DNA of 64,000 nucleotides. It comes from Vicia villosa (lineage: Eukaryota; Streptophyta; Magnoliopsida; Fabales; Fabaceae). The position numbers and the translations under genes were made by a program. Shown piece after piece: positions 22,622-34,431 of the stretch. The notes beneath the pieces were generated by a model that saw only the letters and a list, made by a program, of their open reading frames with translations, had not been told where the DNA came from and did no database searches. Position 1 is the first letter of the stretch. Each line of letters starts with the position of its first letter. The stretch is from positions 186,001 through 250,000 of the forward strand of contig NW_026705231.1 in NCBI RefSeq assembly GCF_029867415.1, in the 5' to 3' direction.

Positions 22622-23124
22622 TCCATTCTGGAATAAGAATTAGATGTATCTTGAAGGTGAACAGTCCAGAACATATGGTGTTGATCTCTAATACGATGGC
22701 TCAATGGTGGACCTGCAAGGTTAGCACTCTAACACCCAAATTAGGTCAAAATTCAAGATGATTGTAGTAAAAAAGTGGAGATCCAAAAGTACCTTAAATT
22801 TCGTGTGAGATGACTTTTATATCTTGGATCATATGAAGTGGATGATCCTTGGCCTTCTTGGGCCTCTAGTCGACCCAAAACAGTTGCCCCCAAGGCTTAT
22901 CGAGCATTACTAAGTTGGGGAAGTCTTTAGCGGTTATGGCTTTCCTCTGAGGATATTGTTTGTGTGAGTACATATCTCAAGAAGTTTATTTTGAGTGATG
23001 TCAAAACTAGGTCTTTAGAAGTAGAATGTATTGGACGATATCCTCTTAACCTAAGGTGTGCTCATGCATGAAAACACTTCCATAATCATACTAAACTTGT
23101 TCATATGTATGTGGATAAGTTTCA

Positions 23125-24478
23125 TGACTCAAAAATATGGTTTTGGGTGAAAATGCATACCATAGGTTGATGCATAGCTCTTGGAGGTCGACCTCTACTG
23201 AGAAAGAAAAATAAAAATTCATGAAACCACCTCTTCCAAGTATAGGTCGACGCACAGAAGCTGCAGGTCGATGCATACTGTGCATTTCAACGCCAACATC
23301 ACTGCCTCGTGTAGGTCGACGCAGAGAGGGCCAGAGGTCGACACATACAGCCCTGGAGGTCGATGCATCATTCAATTCTAGGAATTACTGTGCACGAATT
23401 TTCCAGTTTTTGCCTTCTTTCACACACACATATAAACACATTCATGCATCTAAGTCAACACAACTTTGAAACCTGAAAGAGACAAACATTATTCTCATAT
23501 TCATTCTTCCTCTTTTTCATTCATCAATTACACAAAATAATTCTTGTTGAGTGATCGTAGATTGAGAGTGATGACGTCCAAAATTAGGAATTTGTACATT
23601 CCAATTGGGTGAAGAATTTTGGGGGTTTCATTGAATAAAGCCATTGGGTTTTTGTCCTCCAAGATCGATTTGATTTGGGGGGTTTTTGACAAGAAGATTT
23701 GGATTCGATTCAGCCGAGTGAAAGCCTTGAAGAATGGTGTGTTCGATCAAAGGAGTAACGGTAGACGAAGGATCAATCAAAGTTCTTGGGTGACAATAAT
23801 TTGTGATTACAATTCAACCGAGTGAAAGCCTTGAAGGACACGCATCCAATCAAGGGAGTAACGGTAACCAGAGGATTGATTCAATATTATTGGGCGACTT
23901 GATCTTGCTTAAGATCAAGGGGAGAGGAGATAAAGAATCAACATCAAAACTGAGTTTATTTTTTTATTGCTTTAACTTCACTTGTAAAAACAATTGCAAA
24001 GAAATAAAAACTATCTCAATTCCCGTTTGGAATTGGAGGCAGACTTAATCATAGCGAGGACGGTCAGTGAACTGCCTAAATAAATCTTTGTGTTACTCTC
24101 TTTTATTTCTCTATTACTTGGTTTATACATTGGTATACAATTGTTAAATCGCTAATAATTCTAAGTTTTTAAATTGTGATACAAAATCGTTTTTGTATAG
24201 AGAATTGCTACTGTTAATTGCAATTGGATTTCGTAATCAACAACGCTAGATAATATTGGCTTGCAATCAATTGCATACCAACTGTTTGTGAAATGGATTG
24301 TGCATAATAATATTTGCACAACAAGTGTTCGACAAATCGAATAAGTCAATTTTATCAATTATATTTCATTGGAAGTTGGTGCTTGAGTGTTTAAATTGTT
24401 CAAACGACATATTTCAAAACAAATTGATTCAAGCTAGTTCTCATCTTTAATATTTCTCACATTTATTAAAGGTTTAGT
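23125..24478 (+). mobile_element. Copia solo LTR, left part (1354 bp)
   Basis: Same LTR family as 1-2318, opposite orientation. It starts TG after a TTTCA at 23120-23124; its other part is at 34275-34426, followed by TTTCA at 34427-34431, giving about 1,506 bp in all. No primer-binding site follows the right end, so it is interpreted as a solo LTR. It carries a U3-like block with GTCGAC motifs, a TATA-like CATATAAA at 23429-23436, and conserved downstream text. It is split at 24478 by the Sirevirus insertion. The 5' border is the less certain one. Confidence 0.65.
23168..23370 (+). repeat. GTCGAC motif cluster upstream of a TATA-like box
   Basis: Exact GTCGAC hexamers start at 23187, 23246, 23315 and 23338, with degenerate GTCGATGCAT and GTTGATGCAT copies between them. 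The first is inside a perfect 10-bp palindrome, AGGTCGACCT. The context (AGGTCGACGCA) differs from the homologous cluster at 1866-2130 (TGTGTCGACTCAT): the core is kept while the flanks change. The TATA-like box at 23429 lies downstream, as in the other copy. Confidence 0.6.
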
Positions 24479-25619
24479 TGAAGGATAGAAAAACACTTAG
24501 AAAGGGGGGGGGTTTGAATAAGTGTACTTTAAAACCTCTTAAGATAAAAACAATTACACAATGATTTTTATCCTGGTTCGTTGTTAACGAAACTACTCCA
24601 GTCCACCCCCTTAGAGTGATTTACCTCACCTGAGGATTTAATCCACTGATCAATCTTGATTACAATGGTTTTCCACTTAGATACCCTCTAAGTCTTCTAG
24701 AGTATTCTGATCACAACCTGATCACTCTAGGAACACAATGCTTAGATACCCTCTAAGACTTTCTAGAGAATCCGATCACAACTTGATCTCCTCTAATTCT
24801 TTACAAATGAATGTAAACAAATTCTTACAAGAGTTATACAATGCTTCTTAAAAAGCTATAATCACAATTGTGATATTTCTCTTAAAGTTTAAGCTTAATC
24901 TCACTAAGATATTACAACAGTAATGAAGTGAGGTTGAAGATGAAGTTTGAGAGCTTTTGAATTTGACAGCGTTTCTGTATGTTTGCGCAAAATGTTGTAT
25001 TCAGCTTCTCATCAGAACTTCTATTTATAGGCGTTTGAGAAGATGACCGTTGGGAGCATTTAATGAGTTGCGTGATCCGTACAACATTGCATTTAATGTT
25101 TCACTCGTTTGTCAACTACCTCGAGCCTTGCTTTTCCTGCTTTAACTGACTTTGCCTTTAATAGCTTCTAACGTTTCTTTTGTCAGTCAGCGTAGCCTGC
25201 CATCTTGTACTTGCTTCTGATCTGATCTTTGTAGATACAACGTTCGAATATATCAGAGTCATAACATCTTGGTGCAGAGCATCTTCTTCTCTTCTGACCT
25301 TGAAGTGCTTCTAGCGTGATACCATGAGAACTTCAGTGCTTCTGCTTCTGCTTCTGATCTCAAGTTCTTTTGATACTTCAATAGACCATGTTCTGATTCT
25401 GCTTGACCATCTTCTGATGTCTTGCGAGAGCATGTTCTGATGTTGCATGCTAAACCTTCTGAGTCAGTGCTTCTTACGCTGATTTTGTGCATACTCTTTA
25501 TATATTTCCTAAAATGGAAATTGCATAGGATTAGAGTACCACATTGTCTCAAGCAAAATTCATATACATTGTTATCATCAAAACTAAGAATATTGATCAG
25601 AACAATTCTTGTTCTAACA
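24479..25619 (-). repeat. Sirevirus 1 LTR (3' LTR in element orientation)
   Basis: 1,141 bp, TGAAGG...CTAACA on the plus strand. It contains the G-run near 24504, the CTAGAG/GATCA tandem units (two copies around 24690-24800), and a reversed TATA box (TTTATAGGCG, near 25022). Compared with the other LTR it has a 6-bp extra CTTCTG unit near 25340. Confidence 0.93.
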
Positions 25620-25800
25620 ATCTCCCCCTTTTTGATGATGACAAAAACATATATAAATGATATGAATTTGCAATCAGAATATCATACGGCTAAAGACAAA
25701 TTACACAGTTATAGCATAAGCATATAAACATAGTGTGTGAATATGTCTCCCCCTGAGATTAACAATCTCCCCCTGAGATGAATAATCTCCCCCTGAAATA
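25620..25800 (-). promoter_or_regulatory. Polypurine tract and upstream PPT-like copies, Sirevirus 1
   Basis: On the minus strand the tract AAAAAGGGGGAGATTG abuts the 3' LTR (25634-25619). Three further GGGGGAGA copies occur upstream, near 25746-25753, 25765-25773 and 25785-25793. Multiplication of the PPT is a described Sirevirus feature. The tract primes plus-strand DNA synthesis. Confidence 0.8.
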
Positions 25801-26595
25801 AATACTGGAATAAATTTATAAATAAAGGACTTCCCTGAGTATTTTCCATTTCAGTTGAGACGTTCACAAATGCCTAGAACTTCAGAACATTCAGAGCTTC
25901 TGCTTCTTGCTTCCATAGGACAGCTTCAGAGCTTTGAATTTCTTCTTGAATCATTGCATGCTAGATTGTATCAGAACATTGTTGAATGTACCAGAGCATC
26001 ATCAGAGCATCTCTACATCCTGAAATGTTTCAGAACAAACTAAACGACAAAAGTCAGAGCATGAATGAATTAGAATAAGATATGTATCAGAGCATATAGT
26101 ATGTGTCAGAACACATAAAATGCATCAGAACATATAAGGGATAAGAATGTGTTAGAGCATATTCTGCCACGAGAATATCAAAAACATTCTTCCTTCTTGC
26201 TTCTGATTTAGAAGCTTCACAGCGCTAAGCTTACTTCAAATTCCATGAGCATGTTTCTATATAGAATTGCTTTTCCCCATGTCTTTGCTTCTCATGTTGA
26301 GCTTTTTCAAAATGTCTTCAATCCTGCAAAAATCTCAAAGACATAGAACTTGCAAATTTTGTTAGAAATGTGGAGACTTACTCCCAGCAACTGATATAAT
26401 TAATCAAATCATTTATCACATTTTCTCCCCCTTTTTGTCATAACATCAAAAAGCATAAAAGATTCAGATGAAAAACAAACAAAATGAGAGAAGATAAAGA
26501 TTCATTGATTGATCAAAACGTATCAGAAGATACAGAAGATGCAAGAAAAATAGATGCAAAAAACAAAAGAAACAACTAAGACCAAAGGACTACGA

Positions 26596-27719
26596 CTAGC
26601 CTATCTTAGAAACTAATCTGGCCAGAAGGTCGTGAATCTCAGAGGTGCTTTCAGTTTGCTTCTTCATGAAGGTTCTGAAATCCTCATGTGCTTCATCATG
26701 CTTATCCAAGCGAGAAGCTAGAGCATCTTGATTCTGTTGAAGTGCCTTGATAGCGTTCACCAGAACAGAGGGTTCAGCAGAAGAAGATGCACAACTATCA
26801 TTCAGAGGGATAGCATTACCAGCAGCAGCATCCAATGTGAGAACATCTTCTTGAGTTTCCTGAACAGGACTTTTCTCAGAAGGATGATTCTCAGCATCTT
26901 CCACCTCAGCATCAGCTTCTGACACAGAAGCATATTCAGCATATTCTGGATCAGGGATCTCAGAATCTTCATTCTCCAGAGCTCGAAGAATCTCAGCCAG
27001 ATTCTTTGAAGGAATGGGAGCAGCAACTTTTGAAGGGTAGACAACTTCAGGAATGACCATGTTAGGTGCCTTCTTAGAAGGGTTTTCCCTAAGCCAGTTG
27101 AATAGCCATTGGAAATCTCCAGTCAAAACGGGATACTGAGGCTTCCATACAACAATCTCCCAAGAATGTGCTTCTTGTTCAGCTGCAGGAACTTCTACCA
27201 GTTCATCAACAAAGGCTTTCTCTTCAAAGCAATATCTGCCTCCAAGAGGACTATGCCAGAAGTCTTCATAGGATCTTAGGAATCCAAGATGACCAGGAGC
27301 TTCTATTATGCATTCCTTCTGAAGCTTCAGAAACTCAGAGTCCATTTTCCTTCTGAAGATCCTCTAGATTGTAAAGCTTTCTGATCAACTTCTCAGTTAT
27401 CACAACCTCATGCCCTAACACGAAAGAGATGATAGATGTTGGAGTAACCATTGCATGAACCCAGAAATCCTTTACTAATGCAGGATATATTGGTCCAACC
27501 AATCTTTTAAGGGTAGTTTGACCAACCTTGTTCCATCGTTTCAGCATTTGTATTGAAACCATGTATCCTTAGGTTTTCAAAATCTATCAACGATTCACAA
27601 AGAACTTCCAGTTCCGTTGACAGAATAGAACATGTCTTCAAGGGAGTGTAATTGTACTTGCGTTGAACAAGATGAGCATATGACATTTTTCTTCTTTGAG
27701 TACTCGACGAAGAAAGCAT
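26596..27719 (-). pseudogene. env-like gene remnant of Sirevirus 1, internally deleted
   Basis: Pieces at 27719-27335 (two frames) and 27345-26596 match the two ends of the 816-residue env-like ORF of Sirevirus 2. Shared phrases include TPLKTCSILSTELEVLCES/APLKTCLIPTKELEVLCES, ISFVLGHEV, IRKLYNL, FVDEL and LRENPSKK. About 460 codons between IRKLYNL and the FVDEL region are missing, and the first piece is frameshifted near 27540. The acidic tail and a C-terminal helix-rich segment remain. Function of this protein family is unknown; 'env-like' refers only to gene order. Confidence 0.85.
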
Positions 27720-28209
27720 GAAGATTCTCTGAGATTCGGTTAAGAACTAGGGTTTATGCAAACAATGAAGGAGAGAGAGATGAATGAAGAGAGAGAATGT
27801 AAAAAGATGAAATGAATGTGAAGATGAGTATATAAAGGGACAGATTTGAAATGAAATGCAATACTTATTTGAATGAATATGATTACAGAAAAACATGGAT
27901 ACAGATGCATTTAATGAGAGATGACGTTAGGAGAGATAATGTGAAATTTGAAAAGATTTGCACAGTTACCTAGGGCGGCGTCTCCTCAGTTGCACGCATG
28001 TCTGTCCAAAAAGAGTGAACACGTGTTCATCTTCTGGAACAACTGGTGACAGCTGTTTTACTTTAAACGAGATTTTGAATCAACTTATATAATGAAACGT
28101 TAGTAATAACAGAATCAGAACTTCTAAATGATCTCAATCAGAACTTCTTATAAGAAAATAATCCAAACACATTTCAGAACTTATCCATACGTCAGAACTT
28201 CTCATCTTC

Positions 28210-28818
28210 TCATTCTGGGCATAAATCCATACTGATATTCTTTAGAATGAACTTAAACCTATCTTCAGCAAGGGGTTTTGTAAAGATATCAGCCCATTGA
28301 TGGTCTGTATCCACAAAGTTTAAAGAAAGAACACCCTTCTGAACATAGTCCCTAATGAAATGATGTTTAATCTCAATATGTTTAGCTTTGGAATGTAAGA
28401 TTGTATTCTTAGATAAACATATAGCATAAGTATTATAACAGAAGATAGGAATGTTACTCTCATAAATCTGATAATCTTCTAACTGGCTCTTCATCCAGAG
28501 CATCTGTGTGCTACAACCAGCAGCAACATATTCTGATTCTGTTGTTGAGAGGGCAATGGTAGCTTGCTTCTTGTTGTACCAGGAGATCAGGTGACTTCCA
28601 AGAAATTGACAACTTCCAGACGTACTTTTCCTTTCAACTCTATCTCCAGCATAGTCAGCATCACAATATCCTACTAAGTTGTAATCTTCAGATCTTCTGT
28701 AGACTAAACCAACATTAGTAGTACCTTTCAGATACCTCAGAATTCTCTTAACAGCTGTTAAGTGAGATTCTCTAGGATCTGATTGGAATCTTGCACACAA
28801 GCAAACACTAGGACACAC
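28210..28818 (-). pseudogene. RNase H part of Sirevirus 1 pol
   Basis: Carries ESHLTAVKRILRYLKGT, YNLVGYCDADYAGD (RNase H catalytic aspartate region), ERKSTSGSCQF, ALSTTESEYVAA, HIEIKHHFIRDYVQKG and ADIFTKPL, the ordinary C-terminus of Ty1/copia pol. It is out of frame with the preceding ORF. The segment that normally precedes it (the YRGMIGSLLYLTASRPD type of motif) is absent, implying loss of roughly 40 codons at about 28815. Confidence 0.9.
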
Positions 28819-31241
28819 GTTGGATGCATAGGAGTTTTGGCTTCTTTGCTTTCAGAAAGATTGAACTTCTTCAGAAGTTCTTTCACATACTTCGTTTGAT
28901 GAACATATGTTCCATCAGAAGTTTGATTGATTTGAATCCCAAGGAAGTACTTTAGTTCTCCCATCATACTAATCTCAAACTCAGCATGCATAGACTTAGC
29001 AAACTCCTTTCCAAGTGTAGCATTAGATGTTCCAAAGATAATATCATCAACATAAATTTGACAAATTAAAATATCTTTCTTAAATGTTTTACAGAAGAGA
29101 GTAGTATCCACTTGTCCTCTAGTGAAACCATTGTTCAGAAGGAAAGAACTTAATCTTTCATACCAAGCTCTAGGAGCTTGCTTCAATCCATACAATGATT
29201 TCTTTAATTTGAAAACATGTTCTGGAGACTTAGAGTCTTCAAAACCAGGAGGTTGGTGAACATAAACTTCGTCTTCTATATAACCATTTAAGAAGGCACT
29301 CTTAACATCCATTCGATATAGAGTGATGTTATGTTGAGTGGCAAAAGAAATCAATAAGCGAACAGATTCTAACCTGGCCACTGGTGCAAAGGTTTCTGTA
29401 TAGTCAATCCCTTCTTGCTGACTATAGCCCTGAGCAACCAGTCTGGCTTTGTTTCTTACAACTTCTCCTTTCTCGCTAAGCTTGTTTCTGAATACCCACT
29501 TGGTTCCAATGATGTTGAATCCTTTTGGTCTAGGAACAAGATCCCATACATCATTCCTTGTAAACTGATTTAGTTCTTCTTGCATGGCAATTATCCAGTC
29601 TGCATCTTCTAGAGCTTGATCAACAGAAGTTGGCTCGATCAAAGAAACAAGACCTAATTGACATTCTGCATTGTTCTTGAGGAATGTTCTTGTTCTGATA
29701 GGATCATCCTTCTTTCCAAGAATGACATCTTCTGAGTGAGCAAATATGAGTCTAGAAGATCTTCTGACTGTTGGCTCTTCGGAAATTTTGAGATTCTCTA
29801 AAGATGCAGCAACTTGATCTTCTGATCCTTTGCTTCTGAGATCTTCAGCTTCTGATACTTTGCTTCTTGGTTCTTCAGCTTCTGAGATTGAGATATCTAT
29901 ATCTGCAAAATTCTCAAACTGCTTTGGCTTTTCAAGACCAAGCTTATCATCAAATCTGATATTGATTGATTCTTCTACAACCAATGTTTCAGTATTGTAT
30001 ACTCTGTAGCCTTTAGAGCGTTCAGAATATCTAAGAAGGAAACACTTTTGTGCCTTAGAATCAAACTTACCAAGATGATCTTTAGTATTCATAATGAAAC
30101 AAACACATCCAAAAGGATGAAAATATGAAATGTTGGGCTTTCTGTTCTTCCACAATTCATAAGGAGTCTTATTTAGAATAGGTCTTATAGAGATTCTATT
30201 ATGAATATAACATGCAGTATTTATTGCTTCTGCCCAGAAATGTTTAGCCATATTGGTTTCATTGATCATGGTTCTGGCCATTTCTTGTAGAGTCCTATTC
30301 TTTCGCTCTACAACTCCATTTTGCTGTGGAGTTCTAGGGCAAGAGAAATCATGGACAATACCATTTTGTTTGAAGAACACCTCAAAGAATCTGTTCTCAA
30401 ATTCACCACCATGATCACTTCTGACCTTTATGATTTTGCACTCCTTATCAGATTGAATCTGAGTGCAAAATTCAAACAACACTGAATGAGGCTCATCCTT
30501 GTGTTTTAAGAACTTTACCCATGTCCAGCGGCTATAATCATCTACGATGACTAATCCATATTTCTTCCCACTGACAGATGCTATTTTGACTGGTCCAAAC
30601 AGATCAATATGCAGAAGTTCTAGCGGCCTAGAGGAAGAGACAACATTCTTAGATTTGAATGAAGGTTTGAAGAACTTTCCCTTCTGACATGCTTCGCAAA
30701 GAGAATCTGATTTGTATTTCAGATTTGGGAGTCCTCTGACCAGATTTAGTTTGTTAATCTGAGAAATCTTTCTCAAACTAGCATGGCCTAATCTTCTGTG
30801 CCAGACCCATTGCTCTTCACTAACAGACATAAGGCAAGTCACCTTCTTCTTCTCAAGATCAGAAAGATCAATCTTATAAATGTTGTTCTTTCTCTTGCCT
30901 GTAAATAGGATTGAGCCATCCTTCTGACTTACAGCCTTGCAAGACTTTTGATTGAAGATTATGTCATAACCATTGTCACTTAATTGACTTATGGACAATA
31001 AGTTATGTGCTAATCCTTCTACAAGAAGTACATTAGATATGGAAGGAGAGTTACCAGTACTTATGGTTCCAGAGCCAATAATCTTTCCTTTCTGATCTCC
31101 TCCAAACTTGACTTCACCAGCGGACTTAAGCACCAGGTCTTGGAACATAGACCTTTTTCCCGTCATGTGTCGCGAGCACCCAGAGTCCAGGTACCATGAC
31201 ATGTTGTGCTTTGTCTTCTTTGCTGCCAAGGATATCTGCAA
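28758..31241 (-). pseudogene. Sirevirus 1 pol: protease, integrase, reverse transcriptase
   Basis: An 827-codon open stretch. Protease motif WYLDSGCSRHMTG is at residues 16-28. The integrase zinc motif (H148, H153, C182, C185) follows; HIDLFGP with the first catalytic aspartate is at 213, and the DYSRWTWV and ERKNRTLQE motifs come after it. RT has WVFRNKL, NKARLVAQGYSQQEGIDY, MDVKSAFLNGYIEDEVYV and the active site YVDDI at 730-734. The reading frame is continuous, but the first residues derive from a frameshifted gag-pol junction and the end is cut by the RT/RNase H deletion, so no functional polyprotein is expected. Confidence 0.93.
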
Positions 31242-32214
31242 CAGAAATTTTCTTCTCCTTAGGTACCCACAACTTCTTGGGTCCTTTCTTGTTAGTCTTC
31301 CTCAAGTTCTGATTGAACTTGGGTTTAGCATAATAAACAACAGGAGGTACATCATGATATTCCTTAGGTTTAGCAGCATGATATTTTCTAGGTTGTGTCA
31401 CATGCTTCTTAGTGTGTGTAACATGAAAGCTCTTGGCATGTGAAGTGAGCCTAATATCATGTGAGTGGCCATACTTGAACTGATCATACAATGGCTTGTA
31501 TGTGATTTTCATATCATCTACAGGTTCAAATTTGTGTAGGGTATCACCCTCATAGCCAATGTCAACTCTTTTGTTTCCAGAAACACCATATATCATAGAA
31601 GCAAGATGACTTCTGCCAATACTTCTAGATAAGAACTTTCTAAAGCTCGAGTCATATTCTTTCAGAATATGATTGAGACTAGGAATGGATTTTTCTGAGT
31701 CAGAAGGAGATCCAATATCTTTGGATAATTTCAAAACTTTTTCCTTCAGTTTAGAATTTTCCACTTCCAGCTTCTTAGTTTCAGAATCGAATAGCTTTTT
31801 CAGATTTTTGTATTTGATACTAAGATGAGCCTTGAGTTCCAGAAGTTCTGTTAGACTGGAAACTAACTCTTCTCTAGATAGTTCAGAAAATACCTCTTCA
31901 GAATCTGATTCTGATGTATATTCTGATCCATCATCAACTGTGGCCATCAGTGCAATGTTTGCCTGCTCGCCTTCAGAGTCTGATTTTGATTCTGAATCTG
32001 AATCATCCCACGTTGCCATAAGACCTTTCTTCTAATGAAACTTCTTCTTGGGATTCTCCTTCTGAAGTTTTGGACACTCATTCTTGTAGTGACCAAGCTC
32101 ATTGCATTCATAGCATGTGACCTTCTTCTTGTCAGATCTTCTGCTTCCAGAAGATTCTCCATGTTCAAGCTTCTTAGAACTTTTGAAGTTCTTGAACTTC
32201 CTATGCTTGCTCTT
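31126..32214 (-). pseudogene. Sirevirus 1 gag, distal part (zinc knuckle and linker)
   Basis: A zinc knuckle of CX2CX4HX4C type is readable around 32130-32060, between two in-frame stop codons (TAG at 32217-32215 and 32034-32032). The open part 32019-31126 holds a Glu/Ser-rich segment, a coiled-coil-like stretch and the KKGPKKLWVPKEKK linker. It runs into a different frame than pol at about 31200, indicating a one- or two-base frameshift; Ty1/copia gag-pol is normally one frame. Confidence 0.88.
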
Positions 32215-33048
32215 CTAGAGTTGGTTTACCCTTCTGGAGATCATGGACAATTCATCTTCTTCTTCTGATTCTGATTCTTCAGAATCTTCTTCTTCAGCCT
32301 GAAAAGCGTTAGTGCATTTTTTATAATTAGATTTTAATGCAATAGACTTACCTTTCTTCTGAGGTTCATTAGCATCCATCTCTATTTCATGACTCCTCAG
32401 GGCGTTGATCAGCTCTTCCAAAGAGACTTCATTCAGATCCTTTGCTATCTTGAATGCAGTCACCATTGGGCCCCATCTTCTGGGCAAGCTTCTGATGATC
32501 TTCTTGACATGATCAGCTTTAGTGTATCCCTTGTCAAGAACTCTTAATCCAGCAGTTAACGTTTGAAATCTTGAGAACATTTTCTCAATGTTTTCATCAT
32601 CCTCCATCTTGAAGGCTTCATATTTCTGAATCAAAGCAAGAGCTTTAGTCTCCTTGACTTGGGAATTTCCTTCATGAGTCATTTTCAATGATTCATATAT
32701 GTCATAGGTAGTTTCCCTGTTAGATATCTTCTCATATTCAGCATGAGAGATAGCATTCAGCAAAACAGTCCTACACTTGTGATGATTTTTGAATTCTTTC
32801 TTATGATCATCACTCATTTCTTGTCTTGTAAGCTTTACTCCTCTAGCTTTCACCGGATGTTTGTAACCATCCACCAGAAGATCCCATAAGTCACCATCTA
32901 AACCAAGAAAGTAACTTTCAAGTTTATCTTTCCAATATTCAAAGTTTTCACCATTGAATACTGGTGGTCTAGTGTAACCATTGTTACCATTTCCATTGTG
33001 TTGCTCAGCAGAGCCAGATGTAGATGCATGTGGTGGAGTTTCAACCAT
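32215..33048 (-). pseudogene. Sirevirus 1 gag, N-terminal part
   Basis: 277 codons from MVETPPHASTSG to the stop replacing a Trp codon. Contains the plant retrotransposon Gag signature (RPPVFNGENFEYWKDKLESY, TYDIYESLKMTHEGN, VKETKALALIQKYEAFKM, MFSRFQTLTAGLRVLDKGY, KKIIRSLPRRWGPMVTAFK), as in UBN2-type Gag. The Sirevirus 2 gag is collinear and lacks the stop, so this is a recent loss. Gag would form the particle in which reverse transcription takes place. Confidence 0.93.
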
Positions 33049-33118
33049 CTTGACTTAGCGTTTTTCTCTTCCTGAATCTTTTCTAAACATGGTTAAGTGC
33101 TTGCACCATAGAACCGGC

Positions 33119-33130
33119 GCTCTGATGCCA
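33119..33130 (-). promoter_or_regulatory. Primer-binding site, Sirevirus 1
   Basis: TGGCATCAGAGC on the minus strand, two bases from the 5' LTR. It matches the initiator tRNA-Met complement (TGGTATCAGAGC) except for one base; the identical site occurs in Sirevirus 2. Confidence 0.9.
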
Positions 33131-33132
33131 AT

Positions 33133-34269
33133 TGAAGGATAGAAAAACACTTAGAAAGGGGGGGGGGGGTTGAATAAGTGTACTTTAAAAACTCTTAAGA
33201 TAAAAACAATTGCACAATGATTTTTATCCTGGTTCGTTGTTAACGAAACTACTCCAGTCCACCCCCTTAGAGTGATTTACCTCACCTGAGGATTTAATCC
33301 ACTAATCAATCTTGATTACAATGGTTTTCCACTTAGATACCCTCTAAGTCTTCTAGAGTATTCTGATCACAACCTGATCACTCTAGGAACACAATGCTTA
33401 GATACCCTCTAAGACTTTCTAGAGAATCCGATCACAACTTGATCTCCTCTAGTTCTTTACAAATGAATGTAAACGAATTCTTACAAGAGTTATACAATGC
33501 TTCTTAAAAAGCTATAATCACAACTGTGATATTTCTCTTAAAGTTTAAGCTTAATCTCACTAAGATATTACAACAGTAATGAAGTGAGGTTGAAGATGGA
33601 GTTTGAGAGCTTTTGAATTTGACAGCGTTTCTGTATGTTTGCGCAAAATGTTGTATTCAGCTTCTCATCAGAACTTCTATTTATAGGCGTTTGAGAAGAT
33701 GACCGTTGGGAGCATTTAATGCGTTGCGTGATCCGTACAGTATTGCATTTAATGTTTCACTCGTTTGTCAACTACCTCGAGCCTTGCTTTTCCTGCTTTA
33801 ACTGACTTTGCCTTTAATAGCTTCTAACGTTCCTTTTGTCAGTCAGCGTAGCCTGCCATCTTGTACTTGCTTCTGATCTGATCTTTGTAGATACAACGTT
33901 TGAATATATCAGAGTCATAATAGCTTGGTGCAGAGCATCTTCTTATCTTCTGACCTTGAAGTGCTTCTAGCGTGATACCATGAGAACTTCAGTGCTTCTG
34001 CTTCTGATCTCAAGTTCTTCTGATGCTTCAATAGACCATGTTCTGATTCTGCTTGACCGTCTTCTGATGTCTTGCGAGAGCATGTTCTGATGTTGCATGT
34101 TGAACCTTCTAAGTCAGTGCTTCTTGCGCTGATTTTGTGCATACTCTTTATATATTTCCTGAAATGGAAATTGCATAGGATTAAAGTACCACATTGTCTC
34201 AAGCAAAATTCATATACATTGTTATCATCAAAACTAAGAATATTGATCAGAACAATTCTTGTTCTAACA
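33133..34269 (-). repeat. Sirevirus 1 LTR (5' LTR in element orientation)
   Basis: 1,137 bp, collinear with 24479-25619. It has the same two CTAGAG/GATCA tandem units and the reversed TATA box near 33680-33687. Target duplication TTAGT follows directly at 34270-34274. Confidence 0.93.
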
Positions 34270-34274
34270 TTAGT

Positions 34275-34426
34275 CGCATATCTGATTATACTAATTGCGG
34301 TTCGGAATAGACGCAAGTCGATCCCGGAGCGCTTCCGCAAGCCATCTTTAAAAACAAATTTTAAAAACGAACAATTTTTTTTTTGGATCTAATCATCCCC
34401 TCTAGATCTTAGCCTACCGTCTAACA
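34275..34426 (+). mobile_element. Copia solo LTR, right part (152 bp)
   Basis: Continuation of 23125-24478 beyond the Sirevirus insertion. It ends with CATCCCCTCTAGATCTTAG-type text and CTAACA, typical for a copia LTR end. TTTCA follows at 34427-34431, matching 23120-23124. Confidence 0.65.
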
Positions 34427-34431
34427 TTTCA

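Larger units (their letters stand above)
19930..23119 (+). mobile_element. Degraded gypsy-type element with putative-transposon (Transposase_28-like) remnant
   Basis: Most of this stretch reads as decayed retroelement DNA. At 21437-22020, broken plus-strand frames contain LSQFHPNSWEIIRAFEIVCQ followed by a frameshifted WWECPKTIYDHLYNLKFPLYW. This pattern resembles the plant 'putative gypsy-type transposon' protein family. The preceding kilobase has LTR-like, GC-richer text, and the following part (22660-23119) shows no recognisable domain. No LTR pair, PBS or target duplication was found, so limits and class are tentative. Confidence 0.45.
24479..34269 (-). mobile_element. Sirevirus-type Ty1/copia element 1, full-length but decayed
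   Basis: A 9.8-kb element with LTRs 24479-25619 and 33133-34269 and target duplication TTAGT at 24474-24478 and 34270-34274. Read on the minus strand the order is PBS, gag, protease-integrase-RT-RNase H, env-like ORF, multiplied polypurine tracts, LTR. A gene after pol in the env position and repeated purine tracts mark the Sirevirus (SIRE/Maximus) lineage. I count about 25 substitutions plus small indels between the LTRs over some 1,137 aligned bases. The copy is therefore moderately young yet broken: stops in gag, a frameshift before protease, a deletion between RT and RNase H, and a large deletion in the env-like gene. Confidence 0.95.
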
